Made by a program: the position numbers and the translations under genes
Notes under the pieces: generated by a model
The model's database searches: none
What the model was told of the DNA's origin: nothing
What the model saw: only the letters and a program-made list of their open reading frames with translations
NCBI GenBank assembly: GCA_913062745.1
Contig: CAJXXJ010000163.1
Span: 1-7,691, forward strand
Length of the DNA stretch: 7,691 bases
Source of the DNA: an uncultured Phaeodactylibacter sp.
GTDB lineage: Bacteria > Bacteroidota > Bacteroidia > Chitinophagales > Saprospiraceae
Reading direction: 5' to 3'
Part shown: positions 1 through 5,196 of the stretch, piece after piece
Layout of the letters: each line of letters begins with the position of its first letter
Position numbering within the stretch: the stretch's first letter is position 1

Positions 1-133
1 CTTTCGGCGCTTGTTCCCGCAGCCGAAGGGCAGCGTTCAGGCCTACAATCCCGCTGCCAACTACCAGAAAGTCAATTTCCTTAAAAAAGGCTTCCTGTTC
101 CCAGTAACTGAGTTGGTATCTTATATTTGACAT
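1..133 (-). CDS. FAD-dependent oxidoreductase (DAO-type), N-terminal fragment
   Basis: Only the first 44 codons are inside the window; the gene continues beyond base 1. The protein starts MSNIRYQLSYWEQEAFF and reaches a hydrophobic strand followed by G26-S-G-I-V-G31 and then LNAALRLRE. This is the GxGxxG dinucleotide-binding loop of a Rossmann fold placed right at the N-terminus, as in FAD-dependent amine/amino-acid oxidases of the DAO superfamily. The substrate cannot be read from so short a piece. The ATG is chosen because the Rossmann strand begins about 20 residues later, the usual spacing in Bacteroidota homologues that start with a short SYWE-like lead. It is divergent from the SGNH hydrolase, with 18 bases between start codons. 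Family: confident. Function: open. Confidence 0.75.
   Translation of the reverse strand, partial: MSNIRYQLSYWEQEAFFKEIDFLVVGSGIVGLNAALRLREQAPK
122..129 (+). promoter_or_regulatory. Candidate Bacteroidota -7 box for the SGNH hydrolase
   Basis: TATATTTG matches the TANNTTTG consensus of Bacteroidota primary-sigma promoters exactly. It would start transcription near 136, about 16 bases before the ATG at 152. No clear TTG lies at the expected -33 distance; the nearest is TTC at 98-100. The box lies inside the first codons of the opposing oxidoreductase gene. The match is seen; promoter activity is inferred. Confidence 0.4.
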
Positions 134-151
134 GCCATAAAGTTGCCAAAA

Positions 152-829
152 ATGAAGCGTATCACCGTATTGTCCATATTGCTTTGTACCATTTTTAGCG
201 TCGTTTTGCCGGCGCAGCCTCCGCAGCGTTTCCAGGCGGAAGTGGAGCAGCTGCTTGCAAAAACCAGCGTTGACGGGGGCGAAGCTCCACTGATCCTTTT
301 TACCGGCAGCTCAAGCATCCGGTTTTGGCGCAGCCTGCCGGAGGCATTTCCGGAGCACCGGGTGCTGAATATGGGGTTTGGCGGCTCGCAAGCCAGTGAT
401 TTACTGCATTACCTGGATGCGCTGGTCCTGGCGTGGCAGCCCGATCAGGTGTTCATTTACGAGGGGGACAACGACCTGGCGGACGGAAAACCGGTGCGGC
501 AGGTACGGCAGGATTTTATCAGCCTGGTACAGCGCCTGCACGAAGCGGACCCCGGGCTTTCCATCGTACTGATTGCGGCTAAGCCGAGCCCCGCCCGCTG
601 GCAGCTACGGCGGGAATACGAGCGGCTCAACCGCCGGCTGCGGCGCATGGCGAAGCGGTTAGATTACCTTGATTTTGTGGACGTTTGGCAGCCGATGCTT
701 GATGAAAAGGGGGTGCCGCGGGCCTCCATATTTCTCGAGGACCAGCTGCATATGAACGCTGCCGGCTACGGTATCTGGCGGGCGGTAATCAGGCCCTACC
801 TGTTGCCGGCTGCCGGAACGGAAGAGTAA
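152..829 (+). CDS. Secreted SGNH/GDSL-like hydrolase
   Basis: A 225-residue protein of the SGNH (GDSL-like esterase/lipase) fold, probably exported. Residues 1-22 (MKRITVL...VLPAQ) form a signal peptide: two basic residues, a hydrophobic core, then Ala-Gln. Block I is GSSSIRFW at 52-59, with the nucleophile probably Ser54 and Ser replacing the usual Asp of GDS. Block II is the GFGGS segment near 75-79. Block III is G105-D-N-D108, carrying the oxyanion-hole Asn107. Block V is D197-Q-L-H200 followed by MNAAGYGIW, giving the catalytic Asp-His pair. This is the lysophospholipase-L1-like subgroup; the natural substrate (acyl ester, acetylated glycan or lipid) cannot be told. The ATG at 152 is preferred over a TTG nine bases upstream because it begins the signal peptide directly. 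There is no Shine-Dalgarno site. Fold and active site: confident. Substrate: unknown. Confidence 0.88.
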   Translation: MKRITVLSILLCTIFSVVLPAQPPQRFQAEVEQLLAKTSVDGGEAPLILFTGSSSIRFWRSLPEAFPEHRVLNMGFGGSQASDLLHYLDALVLAWQPDQVFIYEGDNDLADGKPVRQVRQDFISLVQRLHEADPGLSIVLIAAKPSPARWQLRREYERLNRRLRRMAKRLDYLDFVDVWQPMLDEKGVPRASIFLEDQLHMNAAGYGIWRAVIRPYLLPAAGTEE

Positions 830-896
830 GCAGGTCGGCAAATTGAGGCGAAAGCCCTACCTTTGGCACTGATAATTTTTCCTTTAAACTGTAGAT

Positions 897-1337
897 ATGA
901 TACAAAGAATTCAATCTGTGTTTCTGCTGCTTGCCGGAGCGGCATCCTTTGGGCTCTTCGGCCTGCCGTTTGCGAAAACTCCTGAGGCGATAGAAGGCTC
1001 TGTTATTTTCAACGACGCGGTATACAACCTGAACGATCAGATCGGGCTGGCGGTGCTTTTTGGCCTGGCCGGGCTGATGGCGGTCATCGGTATTTTTTTG
1101 TTCCGCAACCGGCCGCTTCAGTTGAAGGTTAGCCTTTCGGCGCTCATTCTGAACCTGGGCGGGCTGGTATTCGGCATTTTCTACCTGAGACAGAATATTT
1201 CGGAGCAGGCGGCTAAGGTGATCAAAGACGGGCTGGGCATGTACCTGCCGGTAGCTGCGCTGCTGTTTATTTTTCTGGCCTACCGCTTCATTAAGCGTGA
1301 CGAGAAGCTGGTTAAGTCGATGGACCGGCTGCGTTAA
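897..1337 (+). CDS. DUF4293 family membrane protein
   Basis: A 146-residue integral membrane protein that I recognise as DUF4293, a family of unknown function essentially confined to Bacteroidota. Family hallmarks are the MIQRIQSVFLLLA opening and the C-terminal RDEKLVKSMDRLR tail. Four hydrophobic segments can be seen at about residues 7-23, 49-69, 77-97 and 114-132. A short polar extracytoplasmic loop (about 25-46) lies between helices 1 and 2, and the tail is charged and probably cytoplasmic. It lies 67 bases after the SGNH hydrolase on the same strand, so it could be co-transcribed or have its own promoter; TTTG at 862-865 and TAATTTTT at 873-880 are only poor matches. A strong hairpin follows the stop. 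No function should be assigned. Confidence 0.85.
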   Translation: MIQRIQSVFLLLAGAASFGLFGLPFAKTPEAIEGSVIFNDAVYNLNDQIGLAVLFGLAGLMAVIGIFLFRNRPLQLKVSLSALILNLGGLVFGIFYLRQNISEQAAKVIKDGLGMYLPVAALLFIFLAYRFIKRDEKLVKSMDRLR

Positions 1338-1359
1338 ATTTTGTGGCAGGCGACAAAAG

Positions 1360-1394
1360 AAAAAGCCTTTTACCAGGTCGGTAAAAGGCTTTTT
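1360..1394. terminator. Bidirectional intrinsic terminator
   Basis: A perfect 15-base-pair stem (1360-1374 with 1380-1394) closes a five-base loop AGGTC. The arms read AAAAAGCCTTTTACC and its complement. The right arm runs into a T tract (1390-1395) for rightward transcripts; the A-rich left flank gives a T-rich run for leftward transcripts. It lies between two convergent units, 22 bases after the DUF4293 stop and 22 bases after the distal exbD stop, so it probably ends both. Confidence 0.9.
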
Positions 1395-1416
1395 TGCGTA
1401 AAGTTGGTTGACGTTT

Positions 1417-1890
1417 TTATTTCGCGTCCGGATCTTTCTTGGCTGAATAGTTCACCTTGAGTTGTCCGGATTTTCTAAGCTGAGTCTTAACATCCTGTAC
1501 GATACCCATGGTTACTTCGCCATCCACCCGCAGGGAGGAGGTGATTTGGCCATGTCGCGCTTCCGGCACTTTGATTTTGTGCTTTTCGAGGAAGAGCGGG
1601 ATATCAGCAACGGTAGCAAACTTGTCGCCCAGTTGCAGGCGCGGCTTGGTGCCGTAGAGTGCCTGATACTTTTGGGTTGGTTTACCGATGTACAGATAGT
1701 TAACGAGGGATTTCTCCTCGAGTTTGGTCAGTTCAGTGGCGTAAGGCGTCGATACGTTTACCTTAAGCTCTGCATCCCGCAGTACGGTAACCACCATAAA
1801 GAAGAACAGGAGCATGAAGATAATATCAGGAAGCGAAGCCGTTGAAATCGCTGGATCTGCCTTACCACGCTTTTTAGAAAATTTAGACAT
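1417..1890 (-). CDS. ExbD/TolR-family biopolymer transport protein (second copy)
   Basis: A 157-residue ExbD/TolR protein, the peptidoglycan-side partner of an ExbB/TolQ proton channel. A short basic cytoplasmic N-terminus (SKFSKKRGK) is followed by one membrane helix, about residues 20-37 (LPDIIFMLLFFFMVVTVLR). This contains Asp22, which corresponds to the proton-carrying Asp of ExbD/TolR. The remaining ~120 residues form the periplasmic domain, ending in the family pattern SLRVDGEVTMGIVQDVKTQLRKSGQLKVNYS (split here: SLRVDGEVTMG, then IVQDVKTQLRKSG, then QLKVNYS). It is the last gene of the exbB unit, separated from the upstream exbD by a 97-base gap with two small hairpins and followed by a strong terminator. 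Its sequence is clearly distinct from the other ExbD, so it is not a recent duplication. Whether it serves TonB-, Tol- or another outer-membrane machine cannot be decided. Confidence 0.9.
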   Translation of the reverse strand: MSKFSKKRGKADPAISTASLPDIIFMLLFFFMVVTVLRDAELKVNVSTPYATELTKLEEKSLVNYLYIGKPTQKYQALYGTKPRLQLGDKFATVADIPLFLEKHKIKVPEARHGQITSSLRVDGEVTMGIVQDVKTQLRKSGQLKVNYSAKKDPDAK

Positions 1891-1907
1891 AGTGGTTTAA
1901 TTTTGAA

Positions 1908-1980
1908 TGCCCGGGGGCAGTGGGTAAAGAAATGAGGCGGTTGTTTTTCGACTGTCCGGCACCCGTTGAGGATACCGGAC
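1908..1980 (-). other. Two small hairpins in the exbD-exbD gap
   Basis: The 97 bases between the two exbD genes hold two inverted repeats. GTCCGG/CCGGAC (1954-1959 with 1975-1980, 15-base loop that can pair partly) begins eight bases after the first exbD stop. TGCCC/GGGCA (1908-1912 with 1915-1919, two-base loop) lies 17 bases before the second start. Neither is followed by a T tract on the minus strand, so they are not obvious terminators. They could tune relative expression of the two proteins or stabilise an mRNA end. The pairing is seen; the role is a guess. Confidence 0.3.
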
Positions 1981-1987
1981 TTACCGT

Positions 1988-2542
1988 CTACTCTTCACCG
2001 AAGGCTGTCGGTTCAGCTTCCGATAGTACAAATGGTATTTCAGATCGGATTTCCTTCTTGTAAGCGAAGGGCATATCGTCGCTGTAGGGAACACCGTACT
2101 TGCGCTGGCTGAGTTCGTCCCACAGTTCATTGTAGGCTGCTTTCAGCTCATTGTATACCCGCAGGTAGGCTTCATAGCTGGTACCCCGGTCATTCTTCAG
2201 CGAAATGATTGCTTTGGTGGGCTTTTCGGCCATATCCTCAGCGTTGAAGGGGTTGCTGATGAAGGTTTTCGCACGTTCGCGCAGGTCTTCCACCTGAGTG
2301 GGCTCTCCGCGTACCAGGAGTTGGTCCTGAGCGTTTACCAGTACGGAGAAGACGTTACGCTTCTTCAGTTTGGTAATGTCAGGCTCTTCTTCAGACCAAG
2401 GCGGCAACTTTACAGTGATACCTTTATCCTCTACGATTGTCGTGGTGACCAGGAAGAAGATCAGCAGCAGGAAGGCAATATCGGCCATGGACCCTGCATT
2501 GATCTCGTTTGACATCCGGTCTCTGCTACTCTTTTTTGCCAT
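1988..2542 (-). CDS. exbD: ExbD/TolR-family biopolymer transport protein (first copy)
   Basis: A 184-residue ExbD/TolR protein. After a basic N-terminus (MAKKSSRDRMSNEINAGSMA) comes one membrane helix at about 20-37 containing Asp21, the residue expected to shuttle protons at the ExbB pore. A Pro-Pro motif and an acidic patch (LPPWSEEEPD) follow directly, then the periplasmic domain. The ISLKNDRGTSYEAYLRVYNEL segment (about 112-132; key residues K115, D117, Y121) matches the ExbD dimerisation fold. A C-terminal extension of some 40 residues (SQRKYGVPYSDDMPFAYKKE and on) is longer than in the second copy and in Escherichia coli ExbD (about 141 residues). It is translated from a strong Shine-Dalgarno site, 15 bases after the 161-residue membrane protein. 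Family: confident. Energised partner: unknown. Confidence 0.9.
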   Translation of the reverse strand: MAKKSSRDRMSNEINAGSMADIAFLLLIFFLVTTTIVEDKGITVKLPPWSEEEPDITKLKKRNVFSVLVNAQDQLLVRGEPTQVEDLRERAKTFISNPFNAEDMAEKPTKAIISLKNDRGTSYEAYLRVYNELKAAYNELWDELSQRKYGVPYSDDMPFAYKKEIRSEIPFVLSEAEPTAFGEE

Positions 2543-2549
2543 GGTGGTG

Positions 2550-2556
2550 CCTCCTT
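2550..2556 (-). promoter_or_regulatory. Strong Shine-Dalgarno site for the first exbD
   Basis: AAGGAGG stands seven bases before the ATG at 2542 on the minus strand. It is unusual because most starts in this window, as in Bacteroidota generally, have no recognisable site. It suggests efficient independent initiation of this subunit inside the operon. Confidence 0.75.
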
Positions 2557-2557
2557 T

Positions 2558-3043
2558 TTATTTGAACAAGTTAGAAACTTCTGAAACGACGAAGGACAGA
2601 GCTGCGATACCCACAAGTACCAGGGTAGTGATGATACCACCGCTGATGAACTTGAGGTTGTTATCGGTAAACTCAGCGCCTCCCTTTTCAAAGTTTTCGA
2701 TTGCTCCCTGAATGTAGGGAGTAACCTCGGTGGAAGCTGTAGAGTAGGCCACGAAGAAGATGACGAGCAGTGCTGCAAACCCCAGGATGCCCTTGATGGA
2801 CCCCTTGAAGTTGGTTGCCACATGGAACAGCCCGAAGGCTACCATGGCAATTGCTGCAATAATCGTCAGTGCGATCGCCCCATAGAGGCCAAAGTTGAAG
2901 ATCGTGGTCTCTTGCTGTTGATCATCCGGCAGAGCCGTAAATTCTCCCACGTTGGAGAGTACGGTCGCCAGGAAGACAACGGTTATTACAACTCCTAAAC
3001 CGAAGGCCATTGCTTGGCCGTTTTTGGTTAAGAATTTATACAT
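2558..3043 (-). CDS. Unrecognised four-helix membrane protein in the exbBD operon
   Basis: A 161-residue protein with no family I can name. Four hydrophobic segments are visible at about 11-30, 51-75, 84-102 and 131-155, with both termini predicted on the same side. The polar loops are an acidic/Gln-rich one (34-48, with PDDQQQE) and one at 103-129 with an amphipathic stretch (YIQGAIENFEKGGAEF). A conserved-looking N-terminus (MYKFLTKNGQAMAFG) precedes helix 1. It lies 17 bases after exbB and 15 bases before exbD, so it is almost certainly co-expressed with them. From memory, Bacteroidota exbB loci often carry a small membrane protein at this position, but its role is not established to my knowledge. 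It has no ExbD-type membrane Asp and no MotA/TolQ pore motif. It may be an accessory or assembly subunit of the channel; that is inference only. Confidence 0.8.
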   Translation of the reverse strand: MYKFLTKNGQAMAFGLGVVITVVFLATVLSNVGEFTALPDDQQQETTIFNFGLYGAIALTIIAAIAMVAFGLFHVATNFKGSIKGILGFAALLVIFFVAYSTASTEVTPYIQGAIENFEKGGAEFTDNNLKFISGGIITTLVLVGIAALSFVVSEVSNLFK

Positions 3044-3060
3044 AATGTGGTTGGTTTCTC

Positions 3061-3915
3061 TTACTTCTTAAAAATGTTGTTTGAAGCCATGATGTCTACC
3101 AGTGCGATAGACGCATCTTCCATCTTGTTTACGATGCCATCGATTTTGTTGACGATGTAGTTGTAAAAAATCTGGAGGATAATCGCTACAATCAGACCGA
3201 ATACAGTAGTCAACAGGGCTACCTTAATACCACCCGCAACTACGGAAGGAGAAAGGTCACCAACCGCTTCGATACGGTCGAATGCCTGAATCATACCAAT
3301 TACCGTACCCATGAAACCAAGCATCGGTGCGATAGCGATAAAGAGAGAAATCCAAACCAGGCCGCGCTCAAGCAGGCCCATCTGTACACTACCGTAGGAA
3401 ACAATTGCTTTCTCAACTGCTTCCGGGCCTTCGTCTGCGTTCTTCAGCCCTTCGTAAAGGATGCTGGCAGTAGGTCCCTGAGTTGACTTGCAAACTTCCA
3501 TAGCGCCCTGTACATCCCCTGACTTCAGGTGGTCGTCGATGCGCTCCAGCAGCTTATCTGTGTTCGTTGTTGCAATATTCAGAGTGATGATACGCTCAAT
3601 GCAGAATGCCAGGCCCAGGATCAGACACACAAGCACGAAGCTCATAAAGCGCCAGTCACCATCAATGAAGTACTTCTTCAGGATCTGGTAACCGCTTTGG
3701 TCTTCAGCAGCAGCAGCGCCGCTGTCTGCTTCTTCGATCGGCTCTTCCGGCTCCATCGGAGCTACTTCCGCTTCTTCAGCGGTGGTTGTGTCGTCAGCGG
3801 TTTGTTCCGTCATCTCTTCTCCTTCTGCCTCAGCATCCGGAGATTGGGCGTATACGAAATTGCTGGAGGATACTGCCAAGCCAAGAATCAGCAGCAGTGC
3901 TATTAATTTTCGCAT
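3061..3915 (-). CDS. exbB: ExbB/TolQ/MotA-family proton channel subunit
   Basis: A 284-residue inner-membrane proton-channel subunit that converts proton-motive force into movement of an ExbD/TolR partner. Residues 1-23 (MRKLIALLLILGLAVSSS...YAQ) form a signal peptide. Residues 27-74 are low-complexity, rich in Glu, Asp, Ala and Thr, and expected in the periplasm. Helix 1 is about 91-108 (FMSFVLVCLILGLAF, then CIER). A cytoplasmic domain (109-189) includes the GDVQGAMEVC segment. The MotA/TolQ/ExbB core follows: helix 2 about 190-212 with APMLGFMGTVIGMIQAF, and helix 3 about 229-252 with GGIKVALLTTVFGLIVAI. E. coli ExbB is about 244 residues and lacks the acidic segment. The ATG at 3915 is preferred over an in-frame TTG at 3957 because it begins the signal peptide. 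It is the first gene of exbB / unknown membrane protein / exbD / exbD, 67 bases after a tRNA gene. Confidence 0.92.
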   Translation of the reverse strand: MRKLIALLLILGLAVSSSNFVYAQSPDAEAEGEEMTEQTADDTTTAEEAEVAPMEPEEPIEEADSGAAAAEDQSGYQILKKYFIDGDWRFMSFVLVCLILGLAFCIERIITLNIATTNTDKLLERIDDHLKSGDVQGAMEVCKSTQGPTASILYEGLKNADEGPEAVEKAIVSYGSVQMGLLERGLVWISLFIAIAPMLGFMGTVIGMIQAFDRIEAVGDLSPSVVAGGIKVALLTTVFGLIVAIILQIFYNYIVNKIDGIVNKMEDASIALVDIMASNNIFKK

Positions 3916-3982
3916 AGTCAATAAGGTTTTACGATTGTTTTTTAATGATTGAGTCAAACTGAAAAGTTCTGATAAAGATTAG

Positions 3983-4070
3983 CGGAGAGAGAGGGATTCG
4001 AACCCTCGAAACCCTGTTAGGGTTTACACGCTTTCCAGGCGTGCCTCTTCAGCCACTCGAGCACCTCTCC
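3983..4070 (-). tRNA. tRNA-Ser(GGA)
   Basis: An 88-base class II tRNA. The seven-pair acceptor stem is GGAGAGG with TCTCTCC (last pair G-U), with G as discriminator base. The anticodon stem CACGC/GCGTG holds the loop CTGGAAA, giving anticodon GGA (plus-strand bases 4034-4036) for UCC/UCU codons. The long variable arm typical of serine tRNA forms a seven-pair stem AAACCCT/AGGGTTT with an AAC loop. The T arm is GAGGG-TTCGAAT-CCCTC. The 3' CCA is not encoded; CTA follows. A good promoter lies upstream, and exbB follows 67 bases downstream on the same strand. Confidence 0.97.
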
Positions 4071-4109
4071 GTCTATGTAGGAAACGCCTATTTTTCAAGC
4101 GTTCGTGAG

Positions 4110-4139
4110 CAAATATAGTTATTCAGAACCTTTTGCCAA
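4110..4139 (-). promoter_or_regulatory. Bacteroidota-type promoter for tRNA-Ser
   Basis: On the minus strand TTG (4137-4139) is followed after exactly 19 bases by TATATTTG (4110-4117). This matches the TTG-N19-TANNTTTG arrangement known for Bacteroidota primary-sigma promoters. The start point would be near 4103, leaving a leader of about 33 bases before the tRNA. It may also supply transcripts to the exbB unit, since no full promoter is visible between the tRNA and exbB. Confidence 0.7.
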
Positions 4140-4208
4140 TAGACAAGCCCACAAAAATTTCAAAAAGGGCGTTGCCGGGCAAACAAATCGGGGCTTGTAT
4201 CAGGGGGT

Positions 4209-5009
4209 TCAGGGCTGCAACACAGCTTGCTGCGAAAGGCTTTCCGTCTCAAACAGCGCCTCGGCATTAGCCGTTGTTTGCGCTGCGACTTCTGCGTAGC
4301 TTTTCCCGCTCACTGCGGCTACCTTTTCGGCTACCAGCCGCACATACGCGCTTTCGTTGCGCTTGCCGCGCTTGGGGGCCGGTGCCAAGTAAGGGGCATC
4401 CGTCTCCAGCACTAAATGCTTAAGGTCTATATCCTTGACGACTTTATCCAGCCCGGCGTTTTTGAAAGTCACCACGCCGCCTATGCCCAGCAAAAAGCCG
4501 AGGCCGATGATGCGCTCTGCCTGTTCCCGGGTGCCGGTAAAGCAGTGGAAAATCCCCCGCAGGCGGTCGTCCCGCTCCTTCTCCAGCAGCTCGATGATGA
4601 CATCAGTAGCTTCGCGGGAGTGGATTACGATGGGCCGCCCCAGCTCTTTCGCCCAGCGCGTCTGCCGGATAAAGGCTTCTTTCTGTTGTTCAAAGAACGT
4701 TTTGTCCCAGTACAAGTCAATCCCTATTTCGCCTACAGCGCAAAAGGGGCGTTTTTGCAGCCAGGATTCGACCACGGCGAGTTCCTCCTCGTAGTCTTCC
4801 TTTACCGAGCAGGGGTGCAGCCCCATCATGGCAAAGCACTTGCCGGGGTAAGCTTCTTCCAGTGCCAGCATGCCCGGTATGGATTCCCGGTCTACATTCG
4901 GTAGAAAAAATTCCGACACGCCTGCATCCATCGCCCGCTGAATCATTGCGTCGCGGTCGCTGTCAAATTTTTTAGAGTACAGGTGCGTGTGGGTATCAAT
5001 GAGCCTCAT
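4209..5009 (-). CDS. tatD: TatD-family metal-dependent DNase
   Basis: A 266-residue TatD-family hydrolase, a TIM-barrel enzyme of the amidohydrolase superfamily; characterised members are metal-dependent DNases acting in DNA repair and turnover. The metal ligands are all present: H7 and H9 in DTHTHL, E94 in VGEIGID, H130 in IVIHSRE, H155 in FHCFTG, and D204 in LETDAPYLAP. The length is normal for the family (about 255-270). The ATG at 5009 is used because the first strand (MRLIDTHTHL) must begin there; an in-frame TTG at 5039 would only add a basic ten-residue lead. It is divergent from the RNase H gene and 138 bases upstream of the tRNA. The family is certain; the exact in vivo substrate of TatD proteins is less settled, so the symbol denotes family only. 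Confidence 0.95.
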   Translation of the reverse strand: MRLIDTHTHLYSKKFDSDRDAMIQRAMDAGVSEFFLPNVDRESIPGMLALEEAYPGKCFAMMGLHPCSVKEDYEEELAVVESWLQKRPFCAVGEIGIDLYWDKTFFEQQKEAFIRQTRWAKELGRPIVIHSREATDVIIELLEKERDDRLRGIFHCFTGTREQAERIIGLGFLLGIGGVVTFKNAGLDKVVKDIDLKHLVLETDAPYLAPAPKRGKRNESAYVRLVAEKVAAVSGKSYAEVAAQTTANAEALFETESLSQQAVLQP

Positions 5010-5036
5010 GTTGATCCGGCGTTTTTGTTTTCCCCG

Positions 5037-5044
5037 CAAAGGTA
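5037..5044 (-). promoter_or_regulatory. Candidate -7 box for tatD
   Basis: On the minus strand the bases read TACCTTTG, an exact TANNTTTG match 27 bases before the tatD ATG, giving a short leader. No TTG lies at the expected upstream spacing, so only half of the promoter signature is seen. Confidence 0.4.
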
Positions 5045-5058
5045 TAGATTAATTCGCA

Positions 5059-5104
5059 GGCAGTTTTGGTGTGTGGCAGTTTTCCTTTTCTGTTGTGTAT
5101 ACAC
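5059..5104. promoter_or_regulatory. Direct repeats and palindrome in the tatD/RNase H divergent gap
   Basis: GGCAGTTTT occurs twice (5059-5067 and 5075-5083, 16 bases start to start). Eleven bases later comes the perfect ten-base palindrome GTGTATACAC (5095-5104). For the RNase H gene, a weak promoter TTG (5093-5095)-N21-AATGTTTG (5117-5124) would overlap the palindrome. The arrangement resembles an operator, but short repeats also arise by chance. No regulator is suggested by the neighbours. Confidence 0.25.
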
Positions 5105-5185
5105 CTTGTTGGGGCAAATGTTTGATCCCCCGGCGGGTACCCGGCCGCGCAGGTCTGCCAGGTTTCTTATCTTGCCGCCTCAGAA

Positions 5186-5191
5186 AAGGAG
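5186..5191 (+). promoter_or_regulatory. Shine-Dalgarno site fixing the RNase H start
   Basis: AAGGAG ends five bases before the ATG at 5197. It supports this start over an in-frame ATG at 5071 that would add 42 residues with no resemblance to the family. Confidence 0.75.
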
Positions 5192-5196
5192 CACGT

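Noticed and set aside
1462..1845. 127-residue open frame antisense to the second exbD
   Set aside because: Contained within a clear ExbD gene, with no domain or Shine-Dalgarno site.
2461..2823. 120-residue open frame on the minus strand overlapping exbD and the membrane protein
   Set aside because: Out of frame with two well-supported genes; the Ser/Pro-rich translation is typical of a shifted frame.
3916..3957. Longer ExbB starting at TTG 3957
   Set aside because: It would place 14 polar residues before an otherwise perfect signal peptide starting at ATG 3915.
4143..4198. Inverted repeat ACAAGCCC/GGGCTTGT after tatD
   Set aside because: An eight-base stem with a 40-base loop and no T tract at its end on the minus strand is too weak to call a terminator.
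4416..4904. 162-residue open frame on the plus strand
   Set aside because: It lies wholly antisense to tatD, whose metal ligands are all present. The translation has no recognisable domain, so it is a by-product of tatD codon use.
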